A stretch of DNA of 64,000 nt from Massilia sp. YIM B02769 (GCF_030411995.1 NZ_JASNRC010000005.1:113451-177450), one strand, 5' to 3'; counted from the stretch's first letter, positions 8,288 through 17,264 are shown. Notes: generated by a model from the letters alone, not told the origin. Translations and numbers: made by a program.

Positions 8288-8785
8288 TTACTTGTCCTTG
8301 TACAGCACGCGGCCCGACAGCTTGATGGTGCCCTGGCCGGTGGCCATGTCTTCGCCGCCGGTCAGGATGCCGCCGCCGGTGATCTTGGCGTACTTGCCGG
8401 TGCCGCCGGTCACCTGGAAGGTGGCGCCCGAGAACACGTACTGGGTACCCTGGCCGGTCGGCACGAACTGGCCGCTGTAATTGGCGTAGATCTGGTCGCC
8501 CGAGGTGGTCATGACCACGAACTTGCCGCCGCTGAAATTAAACAGCGGGCCGATCGGCGTGATGCAGTCGGTGCCGATGAAGACGACCTTGCCCATGAGC
8601 GCACTGTTGCCGTGGCCGCTGATCGTGCCGCCGAACTTCGACAGGCAACGGCTTGCCGGGCCGACTTCCTCGACCAGGACGCCTTCGATCTCGAGCGGCT
8701 TGTAGGTCCATCCGCCGGCCGCGGCATGGGCCGAGGCAGCCAGCAGGACGGAAGCAGACAGCACGCGCAGGGGTTTTTTGAACAT
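8288..8785 (-). CDS. Secreted beta-strand-rich hypothetical protein
   Basis: The 165-residue product has a Sec signal peptide (MFKKPLRVLSASVLLAASAHA, cleavage near 21) and a mature domain built of alternating hydrophobic strands with two cysteines (SRCLSK, TDCITP) that could form a disulfide. The pattern FQVTGGTGKYAKITGGG is reminiscent of the GTGKY loop in dirigent/allene-oxide-cyclase-type beta barrels, but I cannot claim homology. ATG 8783-8785 is preferred over the ATG six bases upstream because GGAG lies at proper spacing. It is followed by a nested hairpin and a terminator, so it is monocistronic. Confidence 0.7.
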   Translation of the reverse strand: MFKKPLRVLSASVLLAASAHAAAGGWTYKPLEIEGVLVEEVGPASRCLSKFGGTISGHGNSALMGKVVFIGTDCITPIGPLFNFSGGKFVVMTTSGDQIYANYSGQFVPTGQGTQYVFSGATFQVTGGTGKYAKITGGGILTGGEDMATGQGTIKLSGRVLYKDK

Positions 8786-8958
8786 GAACATCTCCAGTGG
8801 TGGTTGTGTAAAATCCAATACTATCTTTTTTGCAAAAATTTACGCGCACACTCAGCAGTTCGTGCGCGGCCATGCCCGTGGCATGACCAGCCGCGCTGGC
8901 GTGCGCCCACGCCGCTCAGGCTACGTTACAAAGAACAACTCATCAGACTGGAGAATCC

Positions 8959-9747
8959 ATGCGCATCGCCACCTTCAACGTCAACGGCATCGGCAGCCGC
9001 TTGCCCGCCCTGCTCCAGTGGCTGGAAGAAACCAGGCCGGACGTCGCCTGTTTGCAGGAACTGAAGGCGCCGCAGGAACGCTTTCCGCTGGCGGAGATCA
9101 ACGCCGCCGGCTATGGCGCCATCTGGCATGGCCAGAAAAGCTGGAACGGCGTGGCGATCCTGGCGCGCGGCGTCGACCCGGTCGAGGTCACGCGCGGGCT
9201 GCCGGGCGACCCCAGCGACGAACAGAGCCGCTATATCGAGGCGGTGGTCAACGACATCGTGGTTTGCGGGCTGTACCTGCCGAACGGGAATCCGGCGCCG
9301 GGGCCGAAGTTCGACTACAAGCTGGCCTGGTTCGAGCGGCTGATCGCGCGCGCGGCGCAGTTGCTGGAGACCGGGGCGCCGGTGGTGATTGCGGGTGACT
9401 ACAACGTCATGCCGACCGAGCTCGACGTATACAAGCCCGAGCGCTGGGGCGACGATGCGCTGTTCCGGCCGGAGACGCGCGAGGCCTTCCACCGGCTGGT
9501 GGCGCAGGGCTGGACCGATGCGCTACGCACCATGCATCCGGGCGAAGTGATTTATACCTTCTACGATTATTTCCGGAATGCGTATGGGCGCAATGCCGGC
9601 CTGCGGATCGACCATCTGCTGCTCAGCCCGAGCCTGGCGCCGGCCTTGACGGCGGCCGGGACCGATCACGAGGTGCGTGGGCGGGAGAAGCCGAGCGATC
9701 ACGTGCCGACGTGGGTAGAGCTGGATTTGTCGAAGCTGAAAAAATAG
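8959..9747 (+). CDS. xth: Exodeoxyribonuclease III
   Basis: This 262-residue protein is a full-length exonuclease III/AP endonuclease of the EEP fold: MRIATFNVNGI (metal-site Asn), CLQELKAP (metal glutamate), GDYNVMP (catalytic Asp and Asn), RIDHLL and KPSDHVP (catalytic His). It repairs abasic sites and removes 3' blocks on DNA in the cytoplasm. The length equals that of typical proteobacterial XthA. The ATG at 8959 starts exactly at the family N-terminus and is preceded by a GGAG-type site (tggagaatcc). Confidence 0.95.
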   Translation: MRIATFNVNGIGSRLPALLQWLEETRPDVACLQELKAPQERFPLAEINAAGYGAIWHGQKSWNGVAILARGVDPVEVTRGLPGDPSDEQSRYIEAVVNDIVVCGLYLPNGNPAPGPKFDYKLAWFERLIARAAQLLETGAPVVIAGDYNVMPTELDVYKPERWGDDALFRPETREAFHRLVAQGWTDALRTMHPGEVIYTFYDYFRNAYGRNAGLRIDHLLLSPSLAPALTAAGTDHEVRGREKPSDHVPTWVELDLSKLKK

Positions 9748-9761
9748 TGTTAACGTGACCC

Positions 9762-9972
9762 GTACGGTGGGCACTCCGTGCACACGCGGAACGCGCCGCT
9801 GTGTTGGCGGCGTTTGGACCCGGGATGCGGCCGTTTGCAGGCGCCTCCAAATGATCATTCGAGACGCTTCGATGGGCCGACAATTCCGGCGGAAGTGATG
9901 CCAACGATGTGCGCCGTTCCGCGTGGGCACTTCGTCATTGATGCCCCCAGCATCAATGACCCCACCGTACGG
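9762..9972. repeat. Opposed pair of GTACGGTGGG-type repeats, one with an expanded palindromic core
   Basis: Unit 9762-9788 reads GTACGGTGGGCACTCCGTGC then ACACGCG. The opposite unit 9920-9972 has the same ends (CGCGTGGGCAC and CCACCGTACGG), but its middle holds an extra perfect hairpin: GTCATTGATGC (9934-9944) and GCATCAATGAC (9950-9960). No gene was seen in this 260-base interval between xth and the ABC transporter operon. Confidence 0.8.
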
Positions 9973-10007
9973 TCAAGGTTTCGGGCCAGGCTTGGTCCCG
10001 GAGGCGT

Positions 10008-10736
10008 TCAACGGTTACTGCGATCCGCCAGAAACTGCTGCGCACGCGGATGCTGCGGCTGCGTGAAGAACTGCTCCGGCGTCCCCTTCTCCAAAATCTT
10101 CCCCTCGGCCATGAACAGGATCCGGTCCGCGACATCCCGCGCAAACCCCATCTCATGCGTCACGCACACCATGGTCATGCCCTCCCCGGCCAGCCTGCGC
10201 ATCACCTGCAGCACCTCGCCCACCATCTCGGGATCGAGCGCGCTGGTCGGCTCGTCGAACAGCATGATCGGCGGGCGCATTGCCAGCGCGCGGGCAATCG
10301 CCACCCGCTGCTGCTGGCCGCCGGACAGCTGGTGCGGATAGGCATCGGCCTTGTGCGCCAGCCCCACGCCCTCGAGCAGCTCCATCGCATACGCCCTTGC
10401 CTCGGCCTTGCTGGCGCGCTTCAGGTTCACCGGCGCCAGCATGCAGTTCTCCAGCGCCGTCAGATGCGGGAACAGGTTGAACTGCTGGAACACGAAGCCG
10501 ATCCCGGCGCGCAGCGCGTTCGCATCGAGCCCACGCGCATGGATGTCGCGGCCGTCGACGGCAATGCGGCCGCCGTCGATTTCCTCCAGCCGGTTCAGGG
10601 TACGGATCAGGGTCGATTTACCGGAACCCGAAGGCCCGCACACGACCACGACTTCGTTCTTGGCGACGGTTTCGGTCACGTCGACCAGCGCGTGATACGC
10701 GCCGTACCACTTGTTGACTTGTTCGAGAACGATCAT
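10008..10736 (-). CDS. Polar amino acid ABC transporter ATP-binding subunit
   Basis: This 242-residue ATPase has Walker [10 protein letters not shown], the Q-loop FQQFNLFPH, the ABC signature LSGGQQQR, Walker [15 protein letters not shown] and the H-loop [10 protein letters not shown]. The set and the length match the GlnQ/GltL/AapP subfamily that powers glutamate, glutamine or aspartate uptake. It is the last gene of a four-gene operon (binding protein, two permeases, ATPase) with 10-13 base gaps, so it energises the permeases encoded at 10750 and 11465. Confidence 0.93.
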   Translation of the reverse strand: MIVLEQVNKWYGAYHALVDVTETVAKNEVVVVCGPSGSGKSTLIRTLNRLEEIDGGRIAVDGRDIHARGLDANALRAGIGFVFQQFNLFPHLTALENCMLAPVNLKRASKAEARAYAMELLEGVGLAHKADAYPHQLSGGQQQRVAIARALAMRPPIMLFDEPTSALDPEMVGEVLQVMRRLAGEGMTMVCVTHEMGFARDVADRILFMAEGKILEKGTPEQFFTQPQHPRAQQFLADRSNR

Positions 10737-10749
10737 CGTTCACCTCTCT

Positions 10750-11454
10750 TTACAGCGAAATGGGTGTGACCCGCGCGGCGCGGCCGCCGAGGCGGCGTCC
10801 CAGCAGGAAGGCCAGCCGCGACAGGCCGAAGCACAGCACGAAATAGGTCAGCGCCAGGATGATGTAGACCTCGACCGCCTTGGTGAACACCAGGGTATTC
10901 ACCTGGGTGGCGATGAACGACACTTCGGACAGGCCGATGATGTAGCCCAGCGAGGTCGCCTTGATAGTCGACACCAGCTGGTTGAACAGCGACGGCAGCA
11001 CATGCTTCAGCGCCTGCGGCAGCAGCACCAGGCGCAGCGCCTGGAAATAACCCAGGCCGAGCGAACGGGCACTTTCCAGCTGCCCTTTCGGCAGCGCGCG
11101 GATGCCGGCGGCGACGATCTCGGCCAGGTAGACCGCGTCGAACAGCACCAGCGTCATCAGCATGGTGGTGGCTTGCCCGGTCTTCACGCCGGTCACGGCC
11201 GGCAGGAAGAAGTAGGCCCAGAATACGACCAGCAGCAGCGGCACGGCGCGCACCACCTGCACCAGCGCCGTCACCGGCCAGCGCACGGCGCGGTAAGGGC
11301 TGACGCGCGCCACGCCCAGCAGCAAGCCGAGCGGCATCGCCAGCACCAGGGCGCCGGCCGACAGCAGGATGGTCAGCGAGAGGCCGCCCAGCGGTCCGTT
11401 CGGGTATTGGCCGACAAGGAAGTACAGCCAGTATTCCTGGATCAGTTCGATCAT
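10750..11454 (-). CDS. Polar amino acid ABC transporter permease (second)
   Basis: This 234-residue inner-membrane permease of the His/Glu/Gln/Arg/opine family (GltK/GlnP type) has about five transmembrane helices. The EAA loop is seen as AAGIRALPKGQLESARSLGLG, which contacts the ATPase. It is paired with the permease at 11465 to form the heterodimeric channel. Spacing to the neighbours is 10 bases upstream and 13 bases downstream, so it is cotranscribed. Confidence 0.92.
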   Translation of the reverse strand: MIELIQEYWLYFLVGQYPNGPLGGLSLTILLSAGALVLAMPLGLLLGVARVSPYRAVRWPVTALVQVVRAVPLLLVVFWAYFFLPAVTGVKTGQATTMLMTLVLFDAVYLAEIVAAGIRALPKGQLESARSLGLGYFQALRLVLLPQALKHVLPSLFNQLVSTIKATSLGYIIGLSEVSFIATQVNTLVFTKAVEVYIILALTYFVLCFGLSRLAFLLGRRLGGRAARVTPISL

Positions 11455-11464
11455 GATCGTCCCC

Positions 11465-12160
11465 TTACACCGTACGCACCGGGAAGCGGCGCTGATACAG
11501 CTGCGCGGCCAGGGAAATCAGCAGCGACACCGTCAGGTAGGCCAGTGTCGCGAACGTGAACGCTTCCACGCTGCGGAAACTCGCCGTTTCCACACGCGCG
11601 GCCTGGTACATCATCTCGGCGGCGCCGATCACGGTGGCGACGCTGGTGTCCTTCCACAAATTGACGGTTTGCGACAGCAGCGGCGGCACCGAGATACGGA
11701 TCGCCTGCGGCATCAGCACCAGGCGCACGGCGGCGAAGCGTCCCAGGCCGAGCGAGCGCGCCGCTTCCAGCTGCGCGGCCGGCACGGCGCGGATGCCGCT
11801 GCGGATGTCCTCGGCCATGTGCACGCCGGCATACAGGCTCAGGGCGATCACGGCGCAGATGGCTTCCGGGTTGCTGTCGTAGAGCGCCATCCTGACCGGT
11901 TCGGGCAGCAGCTCGGGGAAGGCGAAGTACCAGAACAGCAAATGGGCCAGCAGCGGCACGTTGCGGATGCCTTCGACGATGACGGCGCCGACCGATTGCA
12001 GCACCCGGTTCGGCGAGCTGCGCATCAGCGCGAGGAGCGCGCCAAACGGCAAGGCCAGCACGAAGCTGGCCGCCGTCAACTGCAGGGACAGGATGAAACC
12101 CTGTACCAGCCAGTCATGGTACTGGCCGGATTGCAGGATGCTGGGATCGAAAAACGTCAA
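11465..12160 (-). CDS. Polar amino acid ABC transporter permease (first)
   Basis: This 231-residue permease of the same family (GltJ type) has the coupling motif RSGIRAVPAAQLEAARSLGLG and about five membrane helices. Its N-terminus, MTFFDPSILQSGQYHDWLVQ, places the first helix at about residue 20. It lies 10 bases downstream of the binding-protein gene and should pair with the second permease at 10750. Confidence 0.92.
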   Translation of the reverse strand: MTFFDPSILQSGQYHDWLVQGFILSLQLTAASFVLALPFGALLALMRSSPNRVLQSVGAVIVEGIRNVPLLAHLLFWYFAFPELLPEPVRMALYDSNPEAICAVIALSLYAGVHMAEDIRSGIRAVPAAQLEAARSLGLGRFAAVRLVLMPQAIRISVPPLLSQTVNLWKDTSVATVIGAAEMMYQAARVETASFRSVEAFTFATLAYLTVSLLISLAAQLYQRRFPVRTV

Positions 12161-12170
12161 GGCTTACTGC

Positions 12171-13016
12171 TCAGATCTTGTCGGTGCTGATAGTGAACGT
12201 GCGCTTGGCCATGTTCGGGCGGGTGCCCGGCCCATACCACTTGTTGAACAGGCCGTTGGCCGCGCCGCTGGCTTCCAGTTCGCGCAGGGTGGCGTCGACC
12301 ACACCCTTCAGGTTCTTCTCGCCCTTGCGCAGGCCGAGGGCGATCGACTCGACGCCGATGCTGGTCGGCAGGATGGTGAAGTTCTTCGCCGCCGGACCCA
12401 GCTTGCCGTAGTCGGCCAGCAGCGAGGATTCGTCGTTCACGTAGGCGATGCCCTTGCCCTGCTGCAGCGCCTGGAAGGCTTGCTGGGTGTTTTCGAAGGT
12501 GACGATATTCGCCGTCGGCACGGCGGCGCGGATATTCGTTTCCTGGGTGCCGCCACGGACGGTGACGACCTTCTTGCCGGCCAGTTGCGGCAGCGCGGTG
12601 ATGCCGCTGGCGGCGCGCACCATGACTTTCGAACCGGTGACGAAATGGGTCAGCGCGAAGTCGACCTGGGACTCGCGTTCCTTGTTGTGGGTAAGCGTGG
12701 CGGCCAGCACGTCGACGTGGCCCTGCTGCAGCTCCGGAATGCGGGCGGCCACCGACAATTGCTTGAACACCGGCTTGACGCCGATCTTCTTGGCCACGGC
12801 CTTGGCCAGGTCGATCTCGTAGCCGACCAGTTCGCGGGTTTTCGGATCGATGAAGCTGTTCGGCTCGTCCGTGCCGAGCACGCCGAACACGATCTCGCCC
12901 TTCTTCTTGATGTCGGCCAGCTGGTCGGCATGAGCGGCATTCGCGAAGGCGAACTGGGCGCAAAGCGCGATGGCGCAGCTGGCAAGGGAAAAGCGCAGGG
13001 TACGGCTGGTGGCCAT
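12171..13016 (-). CDS. Polar amino acid ABC transporter substrate-binding protein
   Basis: This 281-residue periplasmic receptor has a signal peptide (cleavage near AHA-DQ, residue about 31) and the SBP_bac_3 fold: IKKKGEIVFGVLGTDEPNSF, then YEIDLAKAVAKKIGV, DVLAATLTHNKERESQVDF and VRGGTQETNIRAA. It resembles GltI/FliY-type receptors for acidic or polar amino acids; the ligand is not decided by sequence. I start at ATG 13014-13016 because GGAG lies just before it and the signal peptide begins there. It is the promoter-proximal gene of the operon. Confidence 0.9.
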   Translation of the reverse strand: MATSRTLRFSLASCAIALCAQFAFANAAHADQLADIKKKGEIVFGVLGTDEPNSFIDPKTRELVGYEIDLAKAVAKKIGVKPVFKQLSVAARIPELQQGHVDVLAATLTHNKERESQVDFALTHFVTGSKVMVRAASGITALPQLAGKKVVTVRGGTQETNIRAAVPTANIVTFENTQQAFQALQQGKGIAYVNDESSLLADYGKLGPAAKNFTILPTSIGVESIALGLRKGEKNLKGVVDATLRELEASGAANGLFNKWYGPGTRPNMAKRTFTISTDKI

Positions 13017-13050
13017 GAGATCTCCGACGGCATGAATGAACGAACCGTGA

Positions 13051-13079
13051 AGTATATTCGATGTGAATGACAGGGTGAA
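13051..13079 (-). promoter_or_regulatory. Probable sigma70 promoter of the amino acid transporter operon
   Basis: On the minus strand TTCACC (13079-13074), a 17-bp spacer and TATACT (13056-13051) form a near-consensus promoter. Initiation would fall about 30 bases before the ATG at 13016. Confidence 0.6.
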
Positions 13080-13117
13080 GGATCGAATTCCCATAAGGAC
13101 ATGTCGGAATGGCATAA

Positions 13118-13149
13118 AGGCGCGGCGCCGGGTGGTCGGCGCCGCGCCT
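13118..13149 (-). terminator. Terminator-like hairpin behind the Gly/Ala-rich protein gene
   Basis: AGGCGCGGCGCC (13118-13129) and GGCGCCGCGCCT (13138-13149) form a perfect 12-bp stem with an 8-base loop. On the minus strand it is followed by TTTAT, a short T-tract. It lies 21 bases past the stop of the gene at 13171. Confidence 0.7.
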
Positions 13150-13170
13150 GCTGCAACGCTCGCTCCTGCG

Positions 13171-14034
13171 TCAGTTACCGCCGGCTGCCTTGCCCGCCGC
13201 CTGGCCGCTGCCCGAGGCGCCGCCGCTGAGCGAGCCATTCACCGAGGCCGCGGCCGGCAACTGGCTGGCCCGCGCCTGGTCCGCCAGGCCGCGCGCGCCG
13301 CCGGTCACGCCAGCTGCGCCGGACTGGACCGCACTACGGGCGTTGGCGGCGCTGCCGGCGGCGTAGTCGCGGGTAGCGGCGGCCTGGCTGCGGGCGGCGC
13401 CGGCCACGGGCGCGGCGGCCGACCGGGCACTGCCTGCCGCGCTGCCGGCCAGCTCGCGCGCGCCGCCCACGAATCCGGCCGGGTTGACGCTGCCGGAAAC
13501 GCCGACACTGCCCGCTGCATTGCCGTTCGCGTTGGCGCCCGCACTGCCCGTGGGTTGTGCGGCGGGTGCGGCAGGTGCGTCGCTCGCAGGCGTGGCGCCG
13601 GCCAGGCCTGGGCCACTGCGCGAAAGGCTGCCGGCCAGGCCGGCATCGCCGTTACCGCCGATGCTGCCGCTGGCGCTGCCGCCAGCATTACTGTTCGATT
13701 GCATCGCGCCGCCGCCAGCCGCGCCGAGGGCGCCGCTCAAGCCGCCGGCCAGGCTGCCCGCCGCGCCGCCGCGGCCACTGCCGCCCGCTTCGGCGGCGGA
13801 CTGGCGCACCGGGGTGGCACGTTCGGCCGGCAGCGCACGTTCGACGCGGCGCACATCCGGCATCGGTGCAGCCTGGCGCATGCCGCCCAGGCCGCCGCCC
13901 ATGCCGCCGCCGATCATGCCGCCGACGGAGCCGCCCAGGCCGCCGCCGCCGCCCAGCAACTGGGCCTGGGCCGACGCGGCGGCGGACAGGGCGAAAACGA
14001 TGGCGAGCTGGCGAACGATGTTGTTGGTATTCAT
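13171..14034 (-). CDS. Secreted Gly/Ala/Ser-rich low-complexity protein
   Basis: This 287-residue protein has a signal peptide (MNTNNIVRQLAIVFALSAAASAQA) followed by a poly-Gly stretch (LLGGGGGLGGSVGGMIGGGM) and a long region of Ala, Gly, Ser and Arg with GAAGVTGGARGLADQARA-like repeats. No enzymatic domain is visible. It could be an extracellular matrix or surface structural protein. AGGAG precedes ATG 14032-14034. It shares the minus strand with the protease at 14134, with 99 bases between them, so cotranscription is possible. Confidence 0.65.
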   Translation of the reverse strand: MNTNNIVRQLAIVFALSAAASAQAQLLGGGGGLGGSVGGMIGGGMGGGLGGMRQAAPMPDVRRVERALPAERATPVRQSAAEAGGSGRGGAAGSLAGGLSGALGAAGGGAMQSNSNAGGSASGSIGGNGDAGLAGSLSRSGPGLAGATPASDAPAAPAAQPTGSAGANANGNAAGSVGVSGSVNPAGFVGGARELAGSAAGSARSAAAPVAGAARSQAAATRDYAAGSAANARSAVQSGAAGVTGGARGLADQARASQLPAAASVNGSLSGGASGSGQAAGKAAGGN

Positions 14035-14133
14035 GGTGGTTTCTCCTGTTAGAGGCGCGCATTCGGCGCCGTTATCAGGAAAACGAACGGGCTCGGCCGT
14101 TTATTCCGTCCATCCAAAAATATTTTTAGACAT

Positions 14134-15453
14134 CTAGCGGAAGCGTGCCGGATCGATGCGCAAGGCGGCGCCGACGACGCCATGGCCGGTAGCATTACTG
14201 ATACGGTCGCCCTCGCGCACCGCCTGGGCCGTCAGCGCGGCGATGGCGCGCGCAGCGCCGGCGCGGTCCGGCCGGGGCAGCGACTTCGACAACAGGCCGG
14301 CAACCAGGGGCGCCGCAAACGAGGTGCCGCGCACCTGGCGGTAAGGCGGCGTGCCGATCGCCGCGCTCACCATCTGGCTGCCGGGCGCCGCGAACATGAC
14401 TTGCGGACCGCGGCCGGCTTCCGGCAGCGGCCGGCCCTGGCGGTCGACGCCGCCGACCCCGACCACGCCCGGGTAGCTGGCCGGATACAGTGGCGGCGCG
14501 GCCGGTCCGTCGTTGCCGACGGCCGCCACCAGCAGGTGCCCGCGCGCGACCATCGCGGCCACCACCCTTGCCAGGGTCGCGTTCGGCGGCCCGACCAGGC
14601 TGATGTTCACCACGCCCACGCCCGAGCGCGCCATCCAGCCGAGTGCGCCTGCGATCTTGTCGGCCGAGCCGCCGGTCGGACTGTCGCAGTAGACGTCGGC
14701 CGCGAACAGGCGCGTTCCCGGAGCGGCGCCGGCAAAGCGGTCCGAACGTCCGACCAGCAGCGCCGCCACCGCCGTCCCGTGCGGCGCCGGGTGGCGCGTG
14801 CCGTCGCAGCCGAAGGATTCGATGGCGGCATCCTCGAAGACCGGATGGCCGGTGTCGACGCCGCTGTCGACCAGGCCCACCGCGCCGCTCCCGCCCGGCC
14901 CGCCGCGCGCGGCCTGGCCGGCTGCGCCACCGGCCGGCGGCGGCGCGCCGCTGCCCGTATATACATGGTTGAAGTCGTAGGAGCCTTCCGGGTCGAGCGC
15001 GCGCAGGCGGGCCAGGGCCTCGCCCGTCGCCAGGTGGGCGGGCGCGCGCAGCACGACCAGCGACTCGCCCAGTTCCTCGTAGCGTTCCTCGCGCACCACC
15101 TGGAAGCCGAGGCCAAGCGCGGTGCGCAAGGCTTCCGGGTCCGGCGAATTGGCCAGGATCTCGCGCCGCACCACCGGCGCGCCGCGCGGATCGGCTTCCA
15201 GCAGCGCGCCGTGGCGCTGAAGCAGGCGCGCCACACTGTCCAGGCGCAGTCCGCGCAGGTCGCCCGGCACGCTGCGCTCGATCAGGCGCTCGGCCGGACG
15301 CGCCAGGCCGTCCAGTCCGACGACGCCCGCGGGCTGGGGAAGGTTCAGGCTGGGCAGGCGCAACTGCGCCTGGGCCGCCCCGGCCCAGCACAGGAGCAGC
15401 AGGCAAGCCAGGCGCGTGCGGCGTAAATGGACACTGTTCATGAAGGCGATCAT
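14134..15453 (-). CDS. Secreted S8 family (subtilisin-like) serine protease
   Basis: This 439-residue protein has a signal peptide (cleavage near AQAQ, residue 29), a propeptide-like region to about 185 and a subtilase domain. The catalytic triad is complete: VGLVDSGVD (Asp196), PAPHGTAVA (His225) and RGTSFAAPLVAG (Ser378), with oxyanion AVGNDG (Asn314). Met5 (ATG 15439-15441) is an equally possible start. A Gly/Pro/Ala linker at 178-190 marks the propeptide boundary. It is divergent from an ECF sigma/anti-sigma operon, a linkage that suggests co-regulation of an envelope or secretion response. Confidence 0.9.
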   Translation of the reverse strand: MIAFMNSVHLRRTRLACLLLLCWAGAAQAQLRLPSLNLPQPAGVVGLDGLARPAERLIERSVPGDLRGLRLDSVARLLQRHGALLEADPRGAPVVRREILANSPDPEALRTALGLGFQVVREERYEELGESLVVLRAPAHLATGEALARLRALDPEGSYDFNHVYTGSGAPPPAGGAAGQAARGGPGGSGAVGLVDSGVDTGHPVFEDAAIESFGCDGTRHPAPHGTAVAALLVGRSDRFAGAAPGTRLFAADVYCDSPTGGSADKIAGALGWMARSGVGVVNISLVGPPNATLARVVAAMVARGHLLVAAVGNDGPAAPPLYPASYPGVVGVGGVDRQGRPLPEAGRGPQVMFAAPGSQMVSAAIGTPPYRQVRGTSFAAPLVAGLLSKSLPRPDRAGAARAIAALTAQAVREGDRISNATGHGVVGAALRIDPARFR

Positions 15454-15548
15454 AAGGGTTGCACACTGTTCTGTATGAAAAAACGTTTGGCGGATGGAAT
15501 AAAATCCATGCCGCCATCGTTTTACTCCATGTGAACCCTGCCCAACCC

Positions 15549-16034
15549 ATGCTTGCCAACGAACTTGCCGCCCTGCTGCCCCGGATGCGACGCTTCGCGC
15601 GTTCGATCACCTTCCATCGGGAAGATGCCGATGACCTGGTCCAGGTCGCGATGGAGCGTGCGCTCGGCCGCGGCGAACAATATACAGAAGGAACCCGGCT
15701 CGACAGCTGGCTGTTCCGCATCATCCGCAATGCCTGGATCGACGAAGTGCGCAGCCGCATCCGGCGCGACGCCGTCTTCGCGCCGGAAGAAGAAGGCGAA
15801 CACGTCGGCCACGACAGCCTCGAAGCGCACAGCCAGCGCCTGGCCGTGCAGAAGGCGATGAGCCTGCTGTCCGAGGAACACCGCATGGTGATCGGCCTGG
15901 TGCTGGTCGACGGGCTGCCCTACAAGGAAGCCGCGGCGGTGCTCGAAATCCCGATGAGCACGCTTACCAGCCGCCTGTCCCGGGCCCGTGAAGCCCTGCA
16001 AAAACTGTTGTCCGAAGAAAGAGCCGCATCATGA
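15549..16034 (+). CDS. ECF RNA polymerase sigma factor
   Basis: This sigma70-family ECF protein of about 161 residues has region 2 (FARSITFHREDADDLVQVAMERAL, then TRLDSWLFRIIRNAWIDEVR) and region 4 (LLSEEHRMVIGLVLVDGLPYKEAAAVLEIPMSTLTSRLSRARE). The open frame runs upstream to 15459, but homology begins near ATG 15549 (MLANELAALLP); an in-frame GTG at 15531 is an alternative start. Its last four bases (ATGA, 16031-16034) are the start of the anti-sigma gene, so the two proteins are coupled. It probably directs an envelope-stress-type regulon. Confidence 0.9.
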   Translation: MLANELAALLPRMRRFARSITFHREDADDLVQVAMERALGRGEQYTEGTRLDSWLFRIIRNAWIDEVRSRIRRDAVFAPEEEGEHVGHDSLEAHSQRLAVQKAMSLLSEEHRMVIGLVLVDGLPYKEAAAVLEIPMSTLTSRLSRAREALQKLLSEERAAS

Positions 16035-16786
16035 ACCCGACCTCCCCCTACCCTGACGACATCCTGATGGCCTATGCCGATGGCGAGCTGGACGAGCCGC
16101 AGCGCAGCGAAGTGGAGCGCGCCGTACGCGCCGATCCGGCCCTGGCCGCCGCCGTCGAACGCCACCGCGCACTGCGCAAGGAGGTCTTCGAGGCATTCGC
16201 CGGCGTGCTGGACGAGCCGGTGCCGGACCGGCTCCAGCACGCGGGCTCGGACAAGGTGCACTCGCTCGCCGCTGCGCGCAACGCCCGCGCCCGTGGCGGC
16301 GCGGCGGCAAGCGCCGCGCGCCGCGCCGCCTGGCCGCGCTGGACCGCGCTGGCCGCCACCCTGGTCGTGGGCGTGCTGGCGGGCGGCGTCTGGCTCGGCG
16401 GCGACGGCGGCGACGGCGGCTATGTCAGCGCCGACGCCAGCGGACGCCTGGCCGCGCGCGGCCAGCTGGCCGACGCCCTGTCGCGCCAGCTGGCCAGCGA
16501 GCCGGCGCCGGACAGTCCGGTGCGCATCGGGGTCAGCTTCGCTACCCGGGACGGCGGCTATTGCCGCAGCTTCAGTGTGGGCGCCGATGCCGGCCTGGCT
16601 TGCCGCGACGGCGACGGCTGGCGCATCCCGGTGCTGGACAAGGCCGGCGCCACCGGCGGCGCCTACCGCCAGGCTTCCAGCGGCATGCCGCCGGCGGTGC
16701 TCGACGCCATCGACGAGCGGATCGCCGGCACCACCATGGACGCGGCCGCCGAACGCGCGGCGCGCGAACGCGGCTGGAAGCGCTGA
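16031..16786 (+). CDS. Membrane-spanning anti-sigma factor
   Basis: This 251-residue protein has an acidic N-terminal sigma-binding domain (DDILMAYADGELDEPQRSEVERAV, typical of anti-sigma factors), one transmembrane helix (about 102-122, WTALAATLVVGVLAGGVWLG) and a periplasmic domain with two cysteines (YCRSF, LACRDG). The HxxxCxxC zinc motif of ZAS proteins is absent, so redox sensing through zinc is unlikely. It overlaps the sigma gene by ATGA and would hold that sigma factor at the membrane until a signal arrives. Confidence 0.85.
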   Translation: MNPTSPYPDDILMAYADGELDEPQRSEVERAVRADPALAAAVERHRALRKEVFEAFAGVLDEPVPDRLQHAGSDKVHSLAAARNARARGGAAASAARRAAWPRWTALAATLVVGVLAGGVWLGGDGGDGGYVSADASGRLAARGQLADALSRQLASEPAPDSPVRIGVSFATRDGGYCRSFSVGADAGLACRDGDGWRIPVLDKAGATGGAYRQASSGMPPAVLDAIDERIAGTTMDAAAERAARERGWKR

Positions 16787-16874
16787 ACGGCTACCGGCAA
16801 CTTTCGGGCCCGTGCTATACAATCGACGCCACCCGGCGCCTGGACGCCGGGGCCGCATCGAATAGGAGAAAAAC

Positions 16875-17264
16875 ATGTCGGGCTACAGCATCAACATCGA
16901 ACAAAAAACGCTCGCGGGGAACAACTTCCGCGAAGTCCTGTACACCACCGAGCGCAGCCAGCTGGTCATCATGACCCTGCAGCCGGGCGAAGAAATCGGC
17001 CTGGAACACCATACCGGCCACGACCAGTTCATCCGCGTCGAGGCGGGCGAAGGCGTGGCCATCCTGGACGGCGAACGGCACCAGCTGGAAGACGGCGTGG
17101 CGGTCGTGATCCCGGCCGGCACCGAGCACAATGTGATCAATACCTCGCAGACCGAAGCGATGCGCCTGTACACGCTGTACACCCCGCCTGAGCATCCGGA
17201 CGGCATTGTGCATGCGACCAAGGCGGAAGCGGACGAGTACGAGAAGCAGCATCACGCGGAGTGA
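16875..17264 (+). CDS. Cupin domain protein
   Basis: This 129-residue single-domain cupin has the first cupin motif GLEHHTGHDQFIRVEAGEG, with metal-ligand candidates His45, His46 and Gln51, and the second motif IPAGTEHNVIN with His85. AGGAG at 16864-16868 supports ATG 16875. The substrate is unknown; stand-alone cupins of this size are often small-molecule isomerases or sugar/metal-binding proteins. It lies 88 bases past the anti-sigma gene on the same strand. Confidence 0.85.
   Translation: MSGYSINIEQKTLAGNNFREVLYTTERSQLVIMTLQPGEEIGLEHHTGHDQFIRVEAGEGVAILDGERHQLEDGVAVVIPAGTEHNVINTSQTEAMRLYTLYTPPEHPDGIVHATKAEADEYEKQHHAE

Noticed and set aside
16031-16786. Zinc-binding anti-sigma (ZAS) factor
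   Set aside because: The HxxxCxxC motif is absent from the N-terminal domain.
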